From assembly GCF_937980635.1 (NCBI RefSeq), contig NZ_CALJPG010000032.1, positions 1 through 24,860 of the forward strand: a stretch of DNA of 24,860 nt, written 5' to 3'. Positions 6,270 to 14,422 of the stretch are shown here, one piece after another; position 1 is the first letter of the stretch; each line of letters opens with the position of its first letter. The notes under the pieces are model-generated. The model saw only the letters and a list, made by a program, of their open reading frames with translations, was not told the DNA's origin and did no database searches. This DNA comes from an uncultured Campylobacter sp. (GTDB lineage Bacteria; Campylobacterota; Campylobacteria; Campylobacterales; Campylobacteraceae). The translations under genes and the position numbers were made by a program.

Positions 6270-7964
6270 ATGAAAAAAATTATATTACTAATGTTTTTAT
6301 CGGTTGCCGCGTTTGCGGTAGATGACGCGACTAGGCAGCATAATGCCGAGCTTTTCGGTATCTGGACGCTGGTGCCGCCCGTCGTGGCGATCGCGCTTGC
6401 CTTTATCACCAAAGAGGTGATCCTGTCGCTTTTCATCGGCGTTTTTAGCGGCACTTATATGCTTGCAGTCGTCGGCAACAATCCGATCTCTGCGCTTGTG
6501 GGCAGCTTTACGGATCTGGTCTCGCGCGTGGTGGGCTCGATGGCTAGCAAAGGCAACGCGGGCGTGCTTTTGCAGGTGCTTTGTATCGGCGGCGTGGTCG
6601 CTCTAATTAGCAGGACGGGCGGCACGAAGGCCGTGGCGCTTTGGATCAGCAAGCGCGCTAAAACGGGTATCTCAGCGCAAATTTCAACATGGGTTATGGG
6701 TCTTTTCGTATTTTTTGACGACTATGCAAATGCCCTGATCGTAGGCCCAGTCATGCGGCCGATCACCGATAAATTTAGAGTTAGCCGCGAAAAGCTCGCC
6801 TTCATCATCGACGCTACCGCCGCGCCGATTGCGGGCATCGCGCTAATTTCTACCTGGGTAGGTCTTGAAGTCTCTCTGATAAGAGCGGGATATGATCAGA
6901 TCGGCGTGCAAAACGTAAACGCCTTTTCGATCTTCGTGCAAACCATGCCGTATCGCTTCTACAATCTTTTCATGCTTGCTTTCGTGCTTTACGTAGCGTT
7001 CATGCGCAGGGATTTCGGACCGATGCTCTCCGCCGAAAGGCGAGCGGCGGCGGGCGAAATTCATTCTAAGAATTCTAACATCGCCGAGCTAGAAGATAAA
7101 ACGCTAGAGCCCAAAGAGGGGATCAAGCCGCAAGCTTCAAACGCCGTTATCCCGCTTATAGTGCTAATCTGCGGTGCGTTTGCGAGCTTTTATTTTAGCG
7201 GGCTAAGCAAGCTTGAGGGCGATTCTCTCGCGGCCGCAAAAGCCGCTCCGCTAAGCTTTGCGACGCTTCAGGCGACGTTTGGCAACGCAAACTCGTCGGT
7301 CGCTCTCTTTCAAGCGGCGCTTCTTGCTACGGTCGTGTCTATATTTATGAGCGTTTACCGTAAAATTTTTAACGTCAGAGAGGCGATCTCTACGTGGATC
7401 AAGGGGTGGAAGACGATGATCGTTACGATCGTGATCTTGCTGCTTGCCTGGTCGCTCAGCTCTGTCATCAAGGAGCTCGGCACGTCGCGCTATCTGGTCG
7501 ATATGCTAAGCCAAAACACGCCGAAATTTTTGCTTCCGGTAGCGATTTTCGTGCTGGGCTCGTTCATTAGCTTTTCGACGGGCACTAGCTACGGCACGAT
7601 GGGGATCCTAATGCCGCTAGCCATACCTTTGGCAAACGCCGTGGGACTTCACTACGGGCTTTCGGGCGATGCGCTTCACGCCTATATGATCGTAAATATC
7701 TCGGGCGTGCTTACGGGCGCGATTTTCGGCGATCACTGCTCGCCGATTTCGGACACCACGATCCTTTCGTCGATGGGCGCGGGTTGCGATCATATCGAGC
7801 ACGTAAAGACGCAGATGCCTTACGCTCTATCCGTCGGCGCGGTCGCCGTGATAGCGGGCTATCTACCCGTAGCGCTAGGACTTAGCGTCTGGATCGCGCT
7901 ACCGATGGGGCTTGCCGTTACGTGGGCTCTCGTGCGATTTGCAGGTAAAAAGATAGAGGGGTAG
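6270..7964 (+). CDS. Na+/H+ antiporter, NhaC family
   Basis: A 564-residue inner-membrane antiporter with about 11-12 helices. It should exchange Na+ for H+, or a related organic acid or amino acid pair, since NhaC relatives vary. Diagnostic segments are FFDDYANALIVGPVMRPITD in the first half and FGDHCSPISDTTILSSMGAG in the second, with conserved acidic residues inside the membrane. The N-terminus looks like a signal peptide (MKKIILLMFLSVAAFA), as often seen in epsilonproteobacterial members. A soluble loop of about 50 residues, rich in Ala and Glu, follows the YVAFMRRDFG segment. It sits 16 bp after ydfG. A stable hairpin at 7998-8021 follows the stop codon. Confidence 0.88.
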   Translation: MKKIILLMFLSVAAFAVDDATRQHNAELFGIWTLVPPVVAIALAFITKEVILSLFIGVFSGTYMLAVVGNNPISALVGSFTDLVSRVVGSMASKGNAGVLLQVLCIGGVVALISRTGGTKAVALWISKRAKTGISAQISTWVMGLFVFFDDYANALIVGPVMRPITDKFRVSREKLAFIIDATAAPIAGIALISTWVGLEVSLIRAGYDQIGVQNVNAFSIFVQTMPYRFYNLFMLAFVLYVAFMRRDFGPMLSAERRAAAGEIHSKNSNIAELEDKTLEPKEGIKPQASNAVIPLIVLICGAFASFYFSGLSKLEGDSLAAAKAAPLSFATLQATFGNANSSVALFQAALLATVVSIFMSVYRKIFNVREAISTWIKGWKTMIVTIVILLLAWSLSSVIKELGTSRYLVDMLSQNTPKFLLPVAIFVLGSFISFSTGTSYGTMGILMPLAIPLANAVGLHYGLSGDALHAYMIVNISGVLTGAIFGDHCSPISDTTILSSMGAGCDHIEHVKTQMPYALSVGAVAVIAGYLPVALGLSVWIALPMGLAVTWALVRFAGKKIEG

Positions 7965-7997
7965 CTCTCGCAAATTTTAAATTTGCTTTTAAATTTT

Positions 7998-8021
7998 GAA
8001 TTCCGCAGCGATGCGGAATTC
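7998..8021. terminator. Perfect hairpin with GCGA tetraloop after the antiporter gene
   Basis: GAATTCCGCA (7998-8007) pairs with TGCGGAATTC (8012-8021) around GCGA, a GNRA-type loop on the plus strand. It lies 34 bp after the antiporter stop. No T-tract follows, so it may protect the 3' end or terminate inefficiently. The rest of 8022-8220 is AT-rich with no gene. Confidence 0.45.
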
Positions 8022-8233
8022 TACTGGGCGAAATTCTAATCTGCCTTGCGGAATTTCACTCTGTAAAATTTCTTCGCGCAAGTAAAATTTTAAAACGAAA
8101 TTTCAAAAAACGCGAGCAAATTTTAAAAGAGAATTTTAACTAGCCGCGTTAAAACGGCGCGTGCGCCCGCAATTTAAAATTTTTAAAGTAAACGGATAGT
8201 AAAATACCGATAAATTTCAACAAGGAGAATGAA

Positions 8234-8619
8234 ATGAAAAATCCTAAAATGTTCCTCTGGGGGGGGTATTAGCTGCTTTATTAGTAGGCTGCGGTGACGA
8301 TACCGAGGTAAAGACTAAAGAGTATTACGACGCTCATCTTGACGAAGCCAAAGAGGTTTTAGCGAAGTGTGATTTCAATACCCTTAAAGATGGAAGTAAC
8401 TCATATAAGAATTGCTTGAACGCCAAAACGGTTGTAGAAGAAAAGAGTATGGCGTATTCGATTGAGTATTATAGAAAACATTTAGACGAAGCTAAGGCTA
8501 TCTCAGAAAAATATAAATATAAAGAACCGGCAGATAAAAATAGCGTTGAGTATAGTAATATGATAAATGCGGAAGAAGCTATTAGAAAAGAGGCGAATGC
8601 CAGGGTAATGAGGAAATAA
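8234..8619 (+). pseudogene. EexN-family lipoprotein, phase-OFF at a G8 tract
   Basis: The ATG at 8234 follows AAGGAG and begins a lipoprotein signal peptide, but the run of eight G at 8259-8266 throws the frame into TAG at 8270. With nine G (or six) the frame joins an open reading frame to 8619, giving 128 residues (127 with six). The signal peptide then ends in ALLVGC with the lipidated Cys at residue 20. The mature protein has two copies of an EexN-like motif, EYYDAHLDEAKEVLAKC and EYYRKHLDEAKAISEKY, plus YKNCLNAK between them. EexN proteins are entry-exclusion lipoproteins that stop donor cells of conjugative plasmids from receiving another copy; chromosomal relatives are uncharacterised. 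The undamaged reading frame after the tract argues for a reversible OFF state or a base-count error rather than decay. The family call is moderately sure. Confidence 0.72.
8259..8266 (+). repeat. Homopolymeric G8 tract in the lipoprotein signal peptide
   Basis: Eight consecutive G within codons 9-11 of the EexN-like gene. Slipped-strand mispairing at poly-G is the usual mechanism of on/off switching in Campylobacter. One added G restores the frame. Confidence 0.8.
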
Positions 8620-9171
8620 AGACAAAGAACCGGAGCCTGCGAGCTTTTGACTACCGCAGAAAAGACTTGCGGGCTGCGCGGCGCCTTAAAATTTAATCAT
8701 TTTAAAATTTACGCCGTGCGCCTTGCCTAAATTTCTCTCGGCGGCGGTGAAATTTCGCAGTGCGGCATGCTAAATTTCACGATCTCACATGCCGCTAGTC
8801 AAATTTTCTCGGCGGCGGTTTGCGCGGCGTGCTAAATTTAACTTCGCTCGCGCCTCTTATCTGCGCCCTAGTCTAAATTTAAAATTTCAATTTGCAGCGA
8901 TAGTTCGTGCGACGTGAGGCAACTCCCCATATACAACGTCTCGGCTTACGTTATTAAATTTAAAGAAGCGACAGCGTCTTTCTCACGCTATATTGTTTCA
9001 AGTCGTACGGCGGCGTTGTGCGTTAAATCTTAAATTTACGTGCTGGGCGGCGGAAGGCAGTATTTGCTTCGTAAAATTTTAACTTTCGCGCGCTGGACGA
9101 CGGCTAGGCGCCATTGCTCGCGCGCCGCGTGAAGCTGCTTCTAAATCGCCGAGCCGAGTTAAATTTTTTAG
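8620..9171. other. Repeat-rich non-coding DNA
   Basis: No gene seen. The DNA alternates GC-rich stretches with AAATTT blocks. The phrase TCTCGGCGGCGGT followed by a GCGGC(A/G)TGCTAAATTT block occurs twice, from about 8736 and about 8809, suggesting a decayed duplication. Confidence 0.4.
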
Positions 9172-9432
9172 CGCGCCGAAATTTTAATCTATGTGGCGCG
9201 ATTTACGAAACGACGAATTTAGCCCGCCGAAATTTTAGTCTGCATTACGACGCGCCAAAATTTTAATTTGCGTTGCGATTTATAGCGCATCAAAATTTTA
9301 ACTTTCACGGCACGATCTGTGATGCGCTAGAATTTTAATTTGCGTGGTGCGATCCGCGATGAACAGGAATTTTAATTTGACGTGATTTATGACACACTGG
9401 AATTCCAACCTGCGCTACGGATCTACGACGCA
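9172..9432. repeat. Degenerate tandem repeat, seven units of about 33-44 bp
   Basis: Successive units share GCG(C/-)N, then AATTTTAATTTG, then a GTGGCGCGATTTACGAC-like end. Units begin near 9172, 9216, 9253, 9288, 9325, 9362 and 9395. Spacing is irregular and identity moderate. It is not CRISPR, as the spacers are not unique. It ends only 12 bp past the murI stop codon. Confidence 0.55.
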
Positions 9433-9444
9433 CGGGCGCGTAGC

Positions 9445-10776
9445 CTAGTCGATTGCTCGCATCGCATCGAGCCGCTTTAAAAATATTTCCACCTTGCGCA
9501 GCTGTGCCGCATCTAGCGCCCTGCCCGAGCAAAAATACTCCACGCTGTTGCCGTTTGGATAATTCACACGCGAAATGCCCGTCTCTTCGCCTCTCGGCTC
9601 AAATTCCAAGGACAAATCCGCGCCTTTTAGAGATCGAAGCTTAAGCTGCGAATTCGCATCTACGGCGCGTGGCGACATGCGGCATTTGTCTTCGTCACAC
9701 TGCTCTATGCCGCACGCACCGCCTGCCAGCCTGCCGTCGCGCTCGCGGGCATCAAGTTCGCCCGTTTGCGAATTTGCGCTAAATTTTATATCACCGTCTG
9801 CGTCAAATTTATCCGCACAAACCTGCGATTTTACGTCGCGCGAAGTATCCATGCCGAAGCCGCGCTCATCCGCGTTAGAAAACTCATCATACCCCACTGC
9901 GCCGTTTTTTCTGGCGCCGCACGACACTGCACGAAGTTCGCTCATACCTTGCTCTATTATATCGGGCTTGCTCTCGCCGCAACTTTCTGTGTCGCGCCCG
10001 TCGCCGCTATTATCGCGACCTTCTACGCCCCGCTTGTTCTTGCCTTTTATGCTCTCGTCGCCCGTGTTAAATTTAGCCATCCGCGAGGGCAAATCCTCGA
10101 TGCTAGCAAGCTTTAACCCTCCGCCAAGCTCGCTTGCAAGGCGGTTTAGCGTGCCGTCGATGCCGTCGATGATACGCACGTGTGGCGGCAAAATTTCGCG
10201 CAAAACGTCCTTAAAATAGTTAAAATGCGTGCAACCAAGCACGAGCGAACCGAGGCGCTCAAGCTCAAATTTAGCTAGCTCCTCCCGCAGATAAGCCCAA
10301 ACCGCGGGAGAGTCAAACTCCAAATCCTGCGCAAACTCCACGAGGCGAGGCAGCGGCAGGCTCCACGTCTCGCACTCCAGCCGCCCCACTAGGCGCGCGA
10401 GTTTTTCGCCCGCGATCGTTAGCGGCGTAGCGATGAGCAGCGTCGGGCGCGCGCCGAAGCTATCGGCAGCGAGCTTGACGGCGGGCTCCATGCCGATGAC
10501 GGGCACGCTAAACGCGCCGCGAAGCTCCGAGATAGCCGCGCTCGTGGCGGTATTACACGCGACGACGACCCCGTCCGCGCCGCGCGATACCAAAAACCCC
10601 ACCGCATCAAGGCTCAGCCGCACGATCTCGGTCCTACTTTTCGTGCCGTAGGGGACGTGATCCTCGTCGGCAAAATACAAAAACTCTGCCCCGCTAAACC
10701 GCCGCAAAGCCTCGGCGAGCACGCTTAGCCCACCAATACCAGAGTCAAAAAACGCTATTTTCAAATCTTTATCCAA
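9445..10776 (-). CDS. murI: Glutamate racemase with a very large internal insertion
   Basis: This enzyme makes D-glutamate for peptidoglycan in the cytoplasm. The core is intact: FFDSGIGGLSVL (D11, S12), ACNTATSAA with catalytic C74, and LGCTHF with catalytic C182 and H184. The C-terminal strand and helix NSVEYFCSGRALDAAQLRK (from residue 409) match the normal end of the family. The total is 443 residues against about 250-280 usually. The excess, roughly residues 221-408 (DNA 9553-10116), is a low-complexity hydrophilic segment rich in Gly, Asp, Glu, Ser and Arg with several Cys, and has no domain I recognise. The start codon is TTG: either TTG at 10774-10776 or the TTG four codons later (10762-10764), which fits other MurI N-termini better and has GGA seven bases upstream. 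Confidence 0.88.
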   Translation of the reverse strand: MDKDLKIAFFDSGIGGLSVLAEALRRFSGAEFLYFADEDHVPYGTKSRTEIVRLSLDAVGFLVSRGADGVVVACNTATSAAISELRGAFSVPVIGMEPAVKLAADSFGARPTLLIATPLTIAGEKLARLVGRLECETWSLPLPRLVEFAQDLEFDSPAVWAYLREELAKFELERLGSLVLGCTHFNYFKDVLREILPPHVRIIDGIDGTLNRLASELGGGLKLASIEDLPSRMAKFNTGDESIKGKNKRGVEGRDNSGDGRDTESCGESKPDIIEQGMSELRAVSCGARKNGAVGYDEFSNADERGFGMDTSRDVKSQVCADKFDADGDIKFSANSQTGELDARERDGRLAGGACGIEQCDEDKCRMSPRAVDANSQLKLRSLKGADLSLEFEPRGEETGISRVNYPNGNSVEYFCSGRALDAAQLRKVEIFLKRLDAMRAID

Positions 10777-10907
10777 GGTTAAATTTTAAAAAAGGGATTA
10801 TAGCTCAATTCAGGTAAAATTTAAATTTTGAGCGGGCTTGGTGGATCCGCGACCGTTAAATTCTCGCCGCCTCGTTAAAATTCGCGGTAAATTTAATCAA
10901 TTTTTTA

Positions 10908-10921
10908 GGGGGGGGGGGGGG
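10908..10921 (+). repeat. Homopolymeric G14 tract upstream of the Sel1-like gene
   Basis: Fourteen G in a row, 36 bases before the start codon at 10958. It is followed by TAAAAT (10922-10927), which resembles a -10 box, so the tract may set promoter spacing. Its last three G also form part of a hairpin stem (10919-10928 with 10934-10943). Confidence 0.85.
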
Positions 10922-10943
10922 TAAAATTAGCCAAATTTTACCC
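10919..10943 (+). promoter_or_regulatory. Hairpin joining the G tract to the gene leader
   Basis: GGGTAAAATT (10919-10928) pairs perfectly with AATTTTACCC (10934-10943) around AGCCA. It ends one base before the ribosome binding site AGAAAGGA (10944-10951). It could modulate translation if transcription starts upstream of it, or be the -10 region itself if not. Confidence 0.5.
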
Positions 10944-10957
10944 AGAAAGGATATTAA

Positions 10958-11533
10958 ATGAAAAAATTGCTATTTGCGTTGGCGCTCGCCGCTTGCTTTA
11001 CGTTCGGAGTGCCTAATCTCGCGACTGCAGAAAAAGAGTGCCAAAGCGGCAATATGGAATCTTGCACTCAAGCCGGTGCGTTATATCTTTATAGCGACAA
11101 TCCCAATAAGGGGGTCAAATTACTTAAAGAAACTTGCGATAAAGGAGATATGAGTAGTTGCTGGATTTTGGGAAGCGAGTATATAGGAAAAGGAATTTTA
11201 GAAAAAGATATAGAAAAAGCAAAATTTTATTTTGAGAAAGCTTGCGACGGCGGATATTATATGGGCTGCATGAGTTTAGCCGTTAATATATATGGCGCAG
11301 ACGATATGGAAAAAGCGGCGATTTATTACAGAAAGGGTTGCGATTTAGGAAATGCCTTGGGTAGCTTTGACTCTTGCTATAAATTTGCCATTTATAACCA
11401 ACACATTATGAACAATACAAAAAAAGCGGTGCAATACTACAAAAAAGCTTGCGATATGGGCAAAGATGATCCGATTGCCGAAATTACCGATATTTGGCAA
11501 AAATCCTGCGATATGTATGAGCTACTAAAATAG
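10958..11533 (+). CDS. Secreted Sel1-like repeat protein, Hcp-like (cysteine-rich)
   Basis: A 191-residue exported protein with a signal peptide ending near residue 24 (ATAEKE). The mature part consists of about four Sel1/TPR-like helical repeats. Their motif is KAxxYYxKACDxGxxxxC, for example FYFEKACDGGYYMGC and QYYKKACDMGKDD. Paired cysteines spaced about a repeat apart probably form disulfides, as in the Helicobacter cysteine-rich Hcp proteins. Some Hcp proteins bind or hydrolyse beta-lactams and provoke host immune responses; no such activity can be read here. The location is probably periplasm or outside the cell. The G14 tract in its leader or promoter points to phase-variable expression. 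It is monocistronic. Confidence 0.85.
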   Translation: MKKLLFALALAACFTFGVPNLATAEKECQSGNMESCTQAGALYLYSDNPNKGVKLLKETCDKGDMSSCWILGSEYIGKGILEKDIEKAKFYFEKACDGGYYMGCMSLAVNIYGADDMEKAAIYYRKGCDLGNALGSFDSCYKFAIYNQHIMNNTKKAVQYYKKACDMGKDDPIAEITDIWQKSCDMYELLK

Positions 11534-12299
11534 CTCGCCGAGCTGCGGCCGATACAATGCGCGTCGGCTGCGGCTTAAAATCCCGCGGCGTTTAAATTTA
11601 AATCGCGGCGGTAGGCTACTAAGCTCAACGATAAAATTTTAAATTGATCGGGCGATATGCGGCAGAATTTAACGTAAATTTACACGGATCCTGCATAGAT
11701 TTTGGCGCAAGCAAAGCGCTAAAATAAAGAGGCGGATTTGTCATAAGCAAATGCGTGCTAAAAGCATAGATTGGCACGCAGCAAAATTTTAAGTTAGAAT
11801 TTATGAAATCTTATGCGCTTCGCCTCTGCACGGATCGGACGAAAGTAGAATTGCAAGATCGGAATTTACGCAGTCGCACGTATAAAGCTTCGCGCGAATT
11901 TTTTGATGTGGAATTTAGAATTTTAAAATTCCTAGAGCTTTGAATTTGGCGCTGAGCCTTAAAATCTCGTAGCGATAGAATTTTAAAATTTGCCGCTGCA
12001 TCGCTTTAAAAATCTTGCTTGAAATTTTAATTATGCAGCGTAAAATTTTTCATTTCTGCCGGGGCGCTGCGTTTTTCTATAAAAATTTTGCTCTTTTGCT
12101 ATGACGATGTGTTTTTAGTCGTAGAATTTCGTGCCTTTTTACGGCGCAGAATTTTTAGCGCGAAGTTCCTCATTATTTTTGCTTGTTAAAATTTAAGCGA
12201 TAAATCTCGCGATGTAAACGCACAGCATAAGGCTCTTATCGCTAGGCGCCACTTTGAAGCGAAATGAGATAAATTCTACGTGGCGCAAAAGGCGCCCGA
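11534..12299. other. Long non-coding stretch without a recognisable gene
   Basis: About 770 bp with frequent stops in all frames and many AAATTTTAA-type blocks between GC-rich words. I see no promoter, RNA gene or remnant that I can support. It lies between convergent genes (Sel1-like, plus; nfo, minus). Confidence 0.4.
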
Positions 12300-13154
12300 T
12301 TAGGCCTTTCGGCCTCCTTGCATACTTCGTAAAAGCGCGATCTCCTCCGCCCAGAGGCTATCGTCGATCGTTTCTAAAATCAGCGGGATCTCGTCGATGT
12401 TCGGGTCGTTCATGATATTTTCAAACGCCGTGAGCCCCAAAAATCCGCGTCCGAGGCTCTCGTGCCGATCTTTGCGCACGCCAAGCTCGTTTTTCGTGTC
12501 GTTTAGGTGCATGCCGCTTAAAAATTTATAGCCGATCGCGCGGTCAAACTCGCTCATCGTGCGCTCGTAGGCCTGCGGGCTGCGCAGATCGTATCCTGCG
12601 GCGAACGCGTGACAGGTGTCGATACAGACGCCGATGCGATCTTTGTTTGAAATTTTATCGATCACGTAGGCGAGCTGAGCGAAATCATAGCCGAGATTGG
12701 AGCCCTGCCCGGCGGTATTTTCGAGCACGAGCTTGACGCCTGCGGTGTTTGCGATGGCGAAATTTAGCGACTCTGCGATATTATCCAGGCACACTTGAGC
12801 TGAAATTTCATTTAGATGCGAGCCCGGATGAAAGTTCAAAAGCTTAAGCCCGAGCGCCTCGCAGCGGCGTATCTCGTCCACGAAGGCGTTTAGGGACTTC
12901 TCGCGCTCCGCCTCGCGCGGATGGCCCAAATTTATGAGGTAGCTGTCGTGCACCAAGACATGCTCTGCACGGATGCCGCTTTGTCTCAGCGCGTCCTTAA
13001 ACGCGACAATCTCCTCCGTGCTAAGCGGCGGCGCGTCCCATCTGCGCTGATTTTTGGCGAACATCGCAAACGCGTCCGCCCCGATCTTTGCGGCGTTTAA
13101 CGGTGCGTTAAAAACCCCGCCGCTAGCACTCACGTGCGCTCCGATCCGCTTCAT
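12300..13154 (-). CDS. nfo: Endonuclease IV (AP endonuclease)
   Basis: A 284-residue DNA repair enzyme that cuts the backbone 5' of abasic sites in base excision repair. It is a TIM barrel with three zinc ions. Metal-ligand motifs are all present in order: the first histidine pair (HVLVHDSYLINL and NFHPGSH), LENTAGQGSNLG with the bridging Glu, CIDTCHAFAAGYD with Asp and His, MHLNDTK, KDRHESLG, and the final LILETI Glu. The start MKRIGAHVSASGG is the family's usual N-terminus. The ATG at 13152-13154 is preceded by AGGAGGT, a near-perfect Shine-Dalgarno. It stands alone on the minus strand. No clear terminator follows. Confidence 0.96.
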   Translation of the reverse strand: MKRIGAHVSASGGVFNAPLNAAKIGADAFAMFAKNQRRWDAPPLSTEEIVAFKDALRQSGIRAEHVLVHDSYLINLGHPREAEREKSLNAFVDEIRRCEALGLKLLNFHPGSHLNEISAQVCLDNIAESLNFAIANTAGVKLVLENTAGQGSNLGYDFAQLAYVIDKISNKDRIGVCIDTCHAFAAGYDLRSPQAYERTMSEFDRAIGYKFLSGMHLNDTKNELGVRKDRHESLGRGFLGLTAFENIMNDPNIDEIPLILETIDDSLWAEEIALLRSMQGGRKA

Positions 13155-13522
13155 TCTACCTCCTAAATTTATTTTACGCCGCGTGCGGCAAAATTTTATA
13201 AACCCGAGCCGCGCGTGGATTTTTTAAATTTAAATGCGCGCTTTTTCTTTCGCACATACGCGCTGCTCGGTGAATTTCGCCGCGAAGAGCCGGCGCAGAG
13301 CGTCAATAAAACCGCGCCGTTTGCAAAGCTTAGGCGGCTACTTCGCCGAGTAATGGAATTTTGACCGCTCGCGCCGTGTTTTGGGCGGCTGCTAGAGCGC
13401 ATTATTCCCGCGCGCTTATAAACGCGCGCTGCGCGAGATTTTACTCGTTTGCGATTTGCTCGCGCCGCCCGCGGAATTGCATCTCACGCGCCACAAACAT
13501 TGCTCGCGGCTAGCGTAAAATT
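13155..13522. other. GC-rich intergenic DNA
   Basis: About 370 bp with no supported gene. A 68-codon minus-strand frame (13196-13402) is Arg/Ser-rich and looks like chance. A short palindromic GCGCGC pair at 13410-13415 and 13424-13429 could fold into a small hairpin. Confidence 0.4.
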
Positions 13523-14017
13523 TTACTGCAGCTCGCGGATTTTGATCTTTACGCCGCGTTTTACGTCAGCGAAGCTTATGGATCTTCCGCCGCCGTCCTT
13601 GTCGCGGCAAACCTTATAATCGATAGAGCCTTTTTGCAGGCTTTGCGCTAGGCAACGGTGCTCGTCCGCATCGCTGCCGCCAAAGATCGGCTTGCCGTCT
13701 AGGATTTGACCGAGAAGTCCGCGGTAATGCTCGGCGCCGAAGAATTTTTTATTGAAAACAAGCTCGTCGTCGCACGCGCCGTTCATGCAAATTTTATCGC
13801 CTTTTAAAACCAGGCTTAGCACGCTGATGCCGCTTGCGTAAATTTGAACCTCGGTTTGATTTTTAAATTTACGCATAAAGCCCGCGTCGCTGGTGCGAGT
13901 AAGCGGCGAAATGACGGTGAAATTTACAGCTTGCGTAGAAGCGGGCTTGAGCGTGGTGGTAGCGCAGCCTGCGAGCAGAAGCGAAAGTGCAAGCGGCGCC
14001 AGAAAAGAGCATTTCAT
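13523..14017 (-). CDS. Lipoprotein, probably HP0838 family
   Basis: A 164-residue lipoprotein with the classical lipobox LLAGC (Cys at residue 18). The mature part includes AVNFTVISPLTR, GFMRKFKN and ICMNGACDDELVFNKKFFG. This pattern resembles the small epsilonproteobacterial lipoproteins typified by H. pylori HP0838. Four later cysteines (ICMNGAC, HRC, VCRD) could form two disulfides in the periplasm. The function of the family is unknown. The start ATG at 14015-14017 follows AAGGAT. It is divergent from tRNA-Glu with 77 bp between them. The family label comes from memory of the pattern and is moderately sure. Confidence 0.75.
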   Translation of the reverse strand: MKCSFLAPLALSLLLAGCATTTLKPASTQAVNFTVISPLTRTSDAGFMRKFKNQTEVQIYASGISVLSLVLKGDKICMNGACDDELVFNKKFFGAEHYRGLLGQILDGKPIFGGSDADEHRCLAQSLQKGSIDYKVCRDKDGGGRSISFADVKRGVKIKIRELQ

Positions 14018-14094
14018 AAATAATCCTTAATTTAAGTTGGGTTTAAGTGCGTCTTGAGTAGAATACCGCCTTTAATCTTAATACCAGATTAAGT

Positions 14095-14169
14095 GGCCCC
14101 TTCGTCTAACGGTTAGGACATCGCCCTTTCACGGCGGTAAAACGAGTTCGAATCTCGTAGGGGTCGCCA
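14095..14169 (+). tRNA. tRNA-Glu (anticodon TTC)
   Basis: A 75-base cloverleaf: acceptor GGCCCCT pairs with AGGGGTC, the D-arm contains TCTAACGGTTAGGA, the anticodon loop CTTTCAC carries TTC, the T-arm contains GAGTTCGAATCTC, and CCA is encoded at 14167-14169. It is very close to E. coli tRNA-Glu. A weak -10-like TAGAAT lies at 14059-14064 upstream. Confidence 0.97.
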
Positions 14170-14422
14170 CTTCTAGTTTTAAAATTTTTTGACACAAATC
14201 TTAGCTTTTGTAAAATTCTGAAATTTTATCTAACTACTAAATTCTGAAATTATGCGCTTTTGCTGCTTCCTGCGCTATAAAATTCCAAGAAATTCTATCT
14301 GATAGTTTTAAAATTTAGCCCTGCCGAATTTATGTAATAGATTTTATACGAATATATGAAACTTAATGAAATAAAACTCGCAAATTTAGCTCTTTCTAAA
14401 AAAAATTCGCTAAATTTATCGA

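Noticed and set aside
9172..9432. Possible CRISPR array
   Set aside because: The units are back-to-back degenerate repeats without unique spacers, and no cas genes are nearby.
9956..9965. TATAAT-like box on the minus strand inside murI
   Set aside because: It lies in coding sequence (the ...PDIIEQ... codons) with no terminator or gene start nearby.
9575..10219. 214-codon plus-strand frame opposite murI
   Set aside because: It lies antisense to the low-complexity insertion of murI, whose flanking catalytic motifs fix the minus strand as coding. The Ser/Pro-rich product resembles nothing known.
13196..13402. 68-codon minus-strand frame between nfo and the HP0838-like lipoprotein
   Set aside because: Arg/Ser-rich composition, no ribosome binding site and no similarity; GC-rich DNA yields such frames by chance.
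14189..14216. TTGACA, 16 bases, TAAAAT promoter-like pair before the kinase-like gene
   Set aside because: The resulting leader would be about 200 nt, and -35 boxes carry little weight in Campylobacter. In such AT-rich DNA the match is not convincing enough to list.
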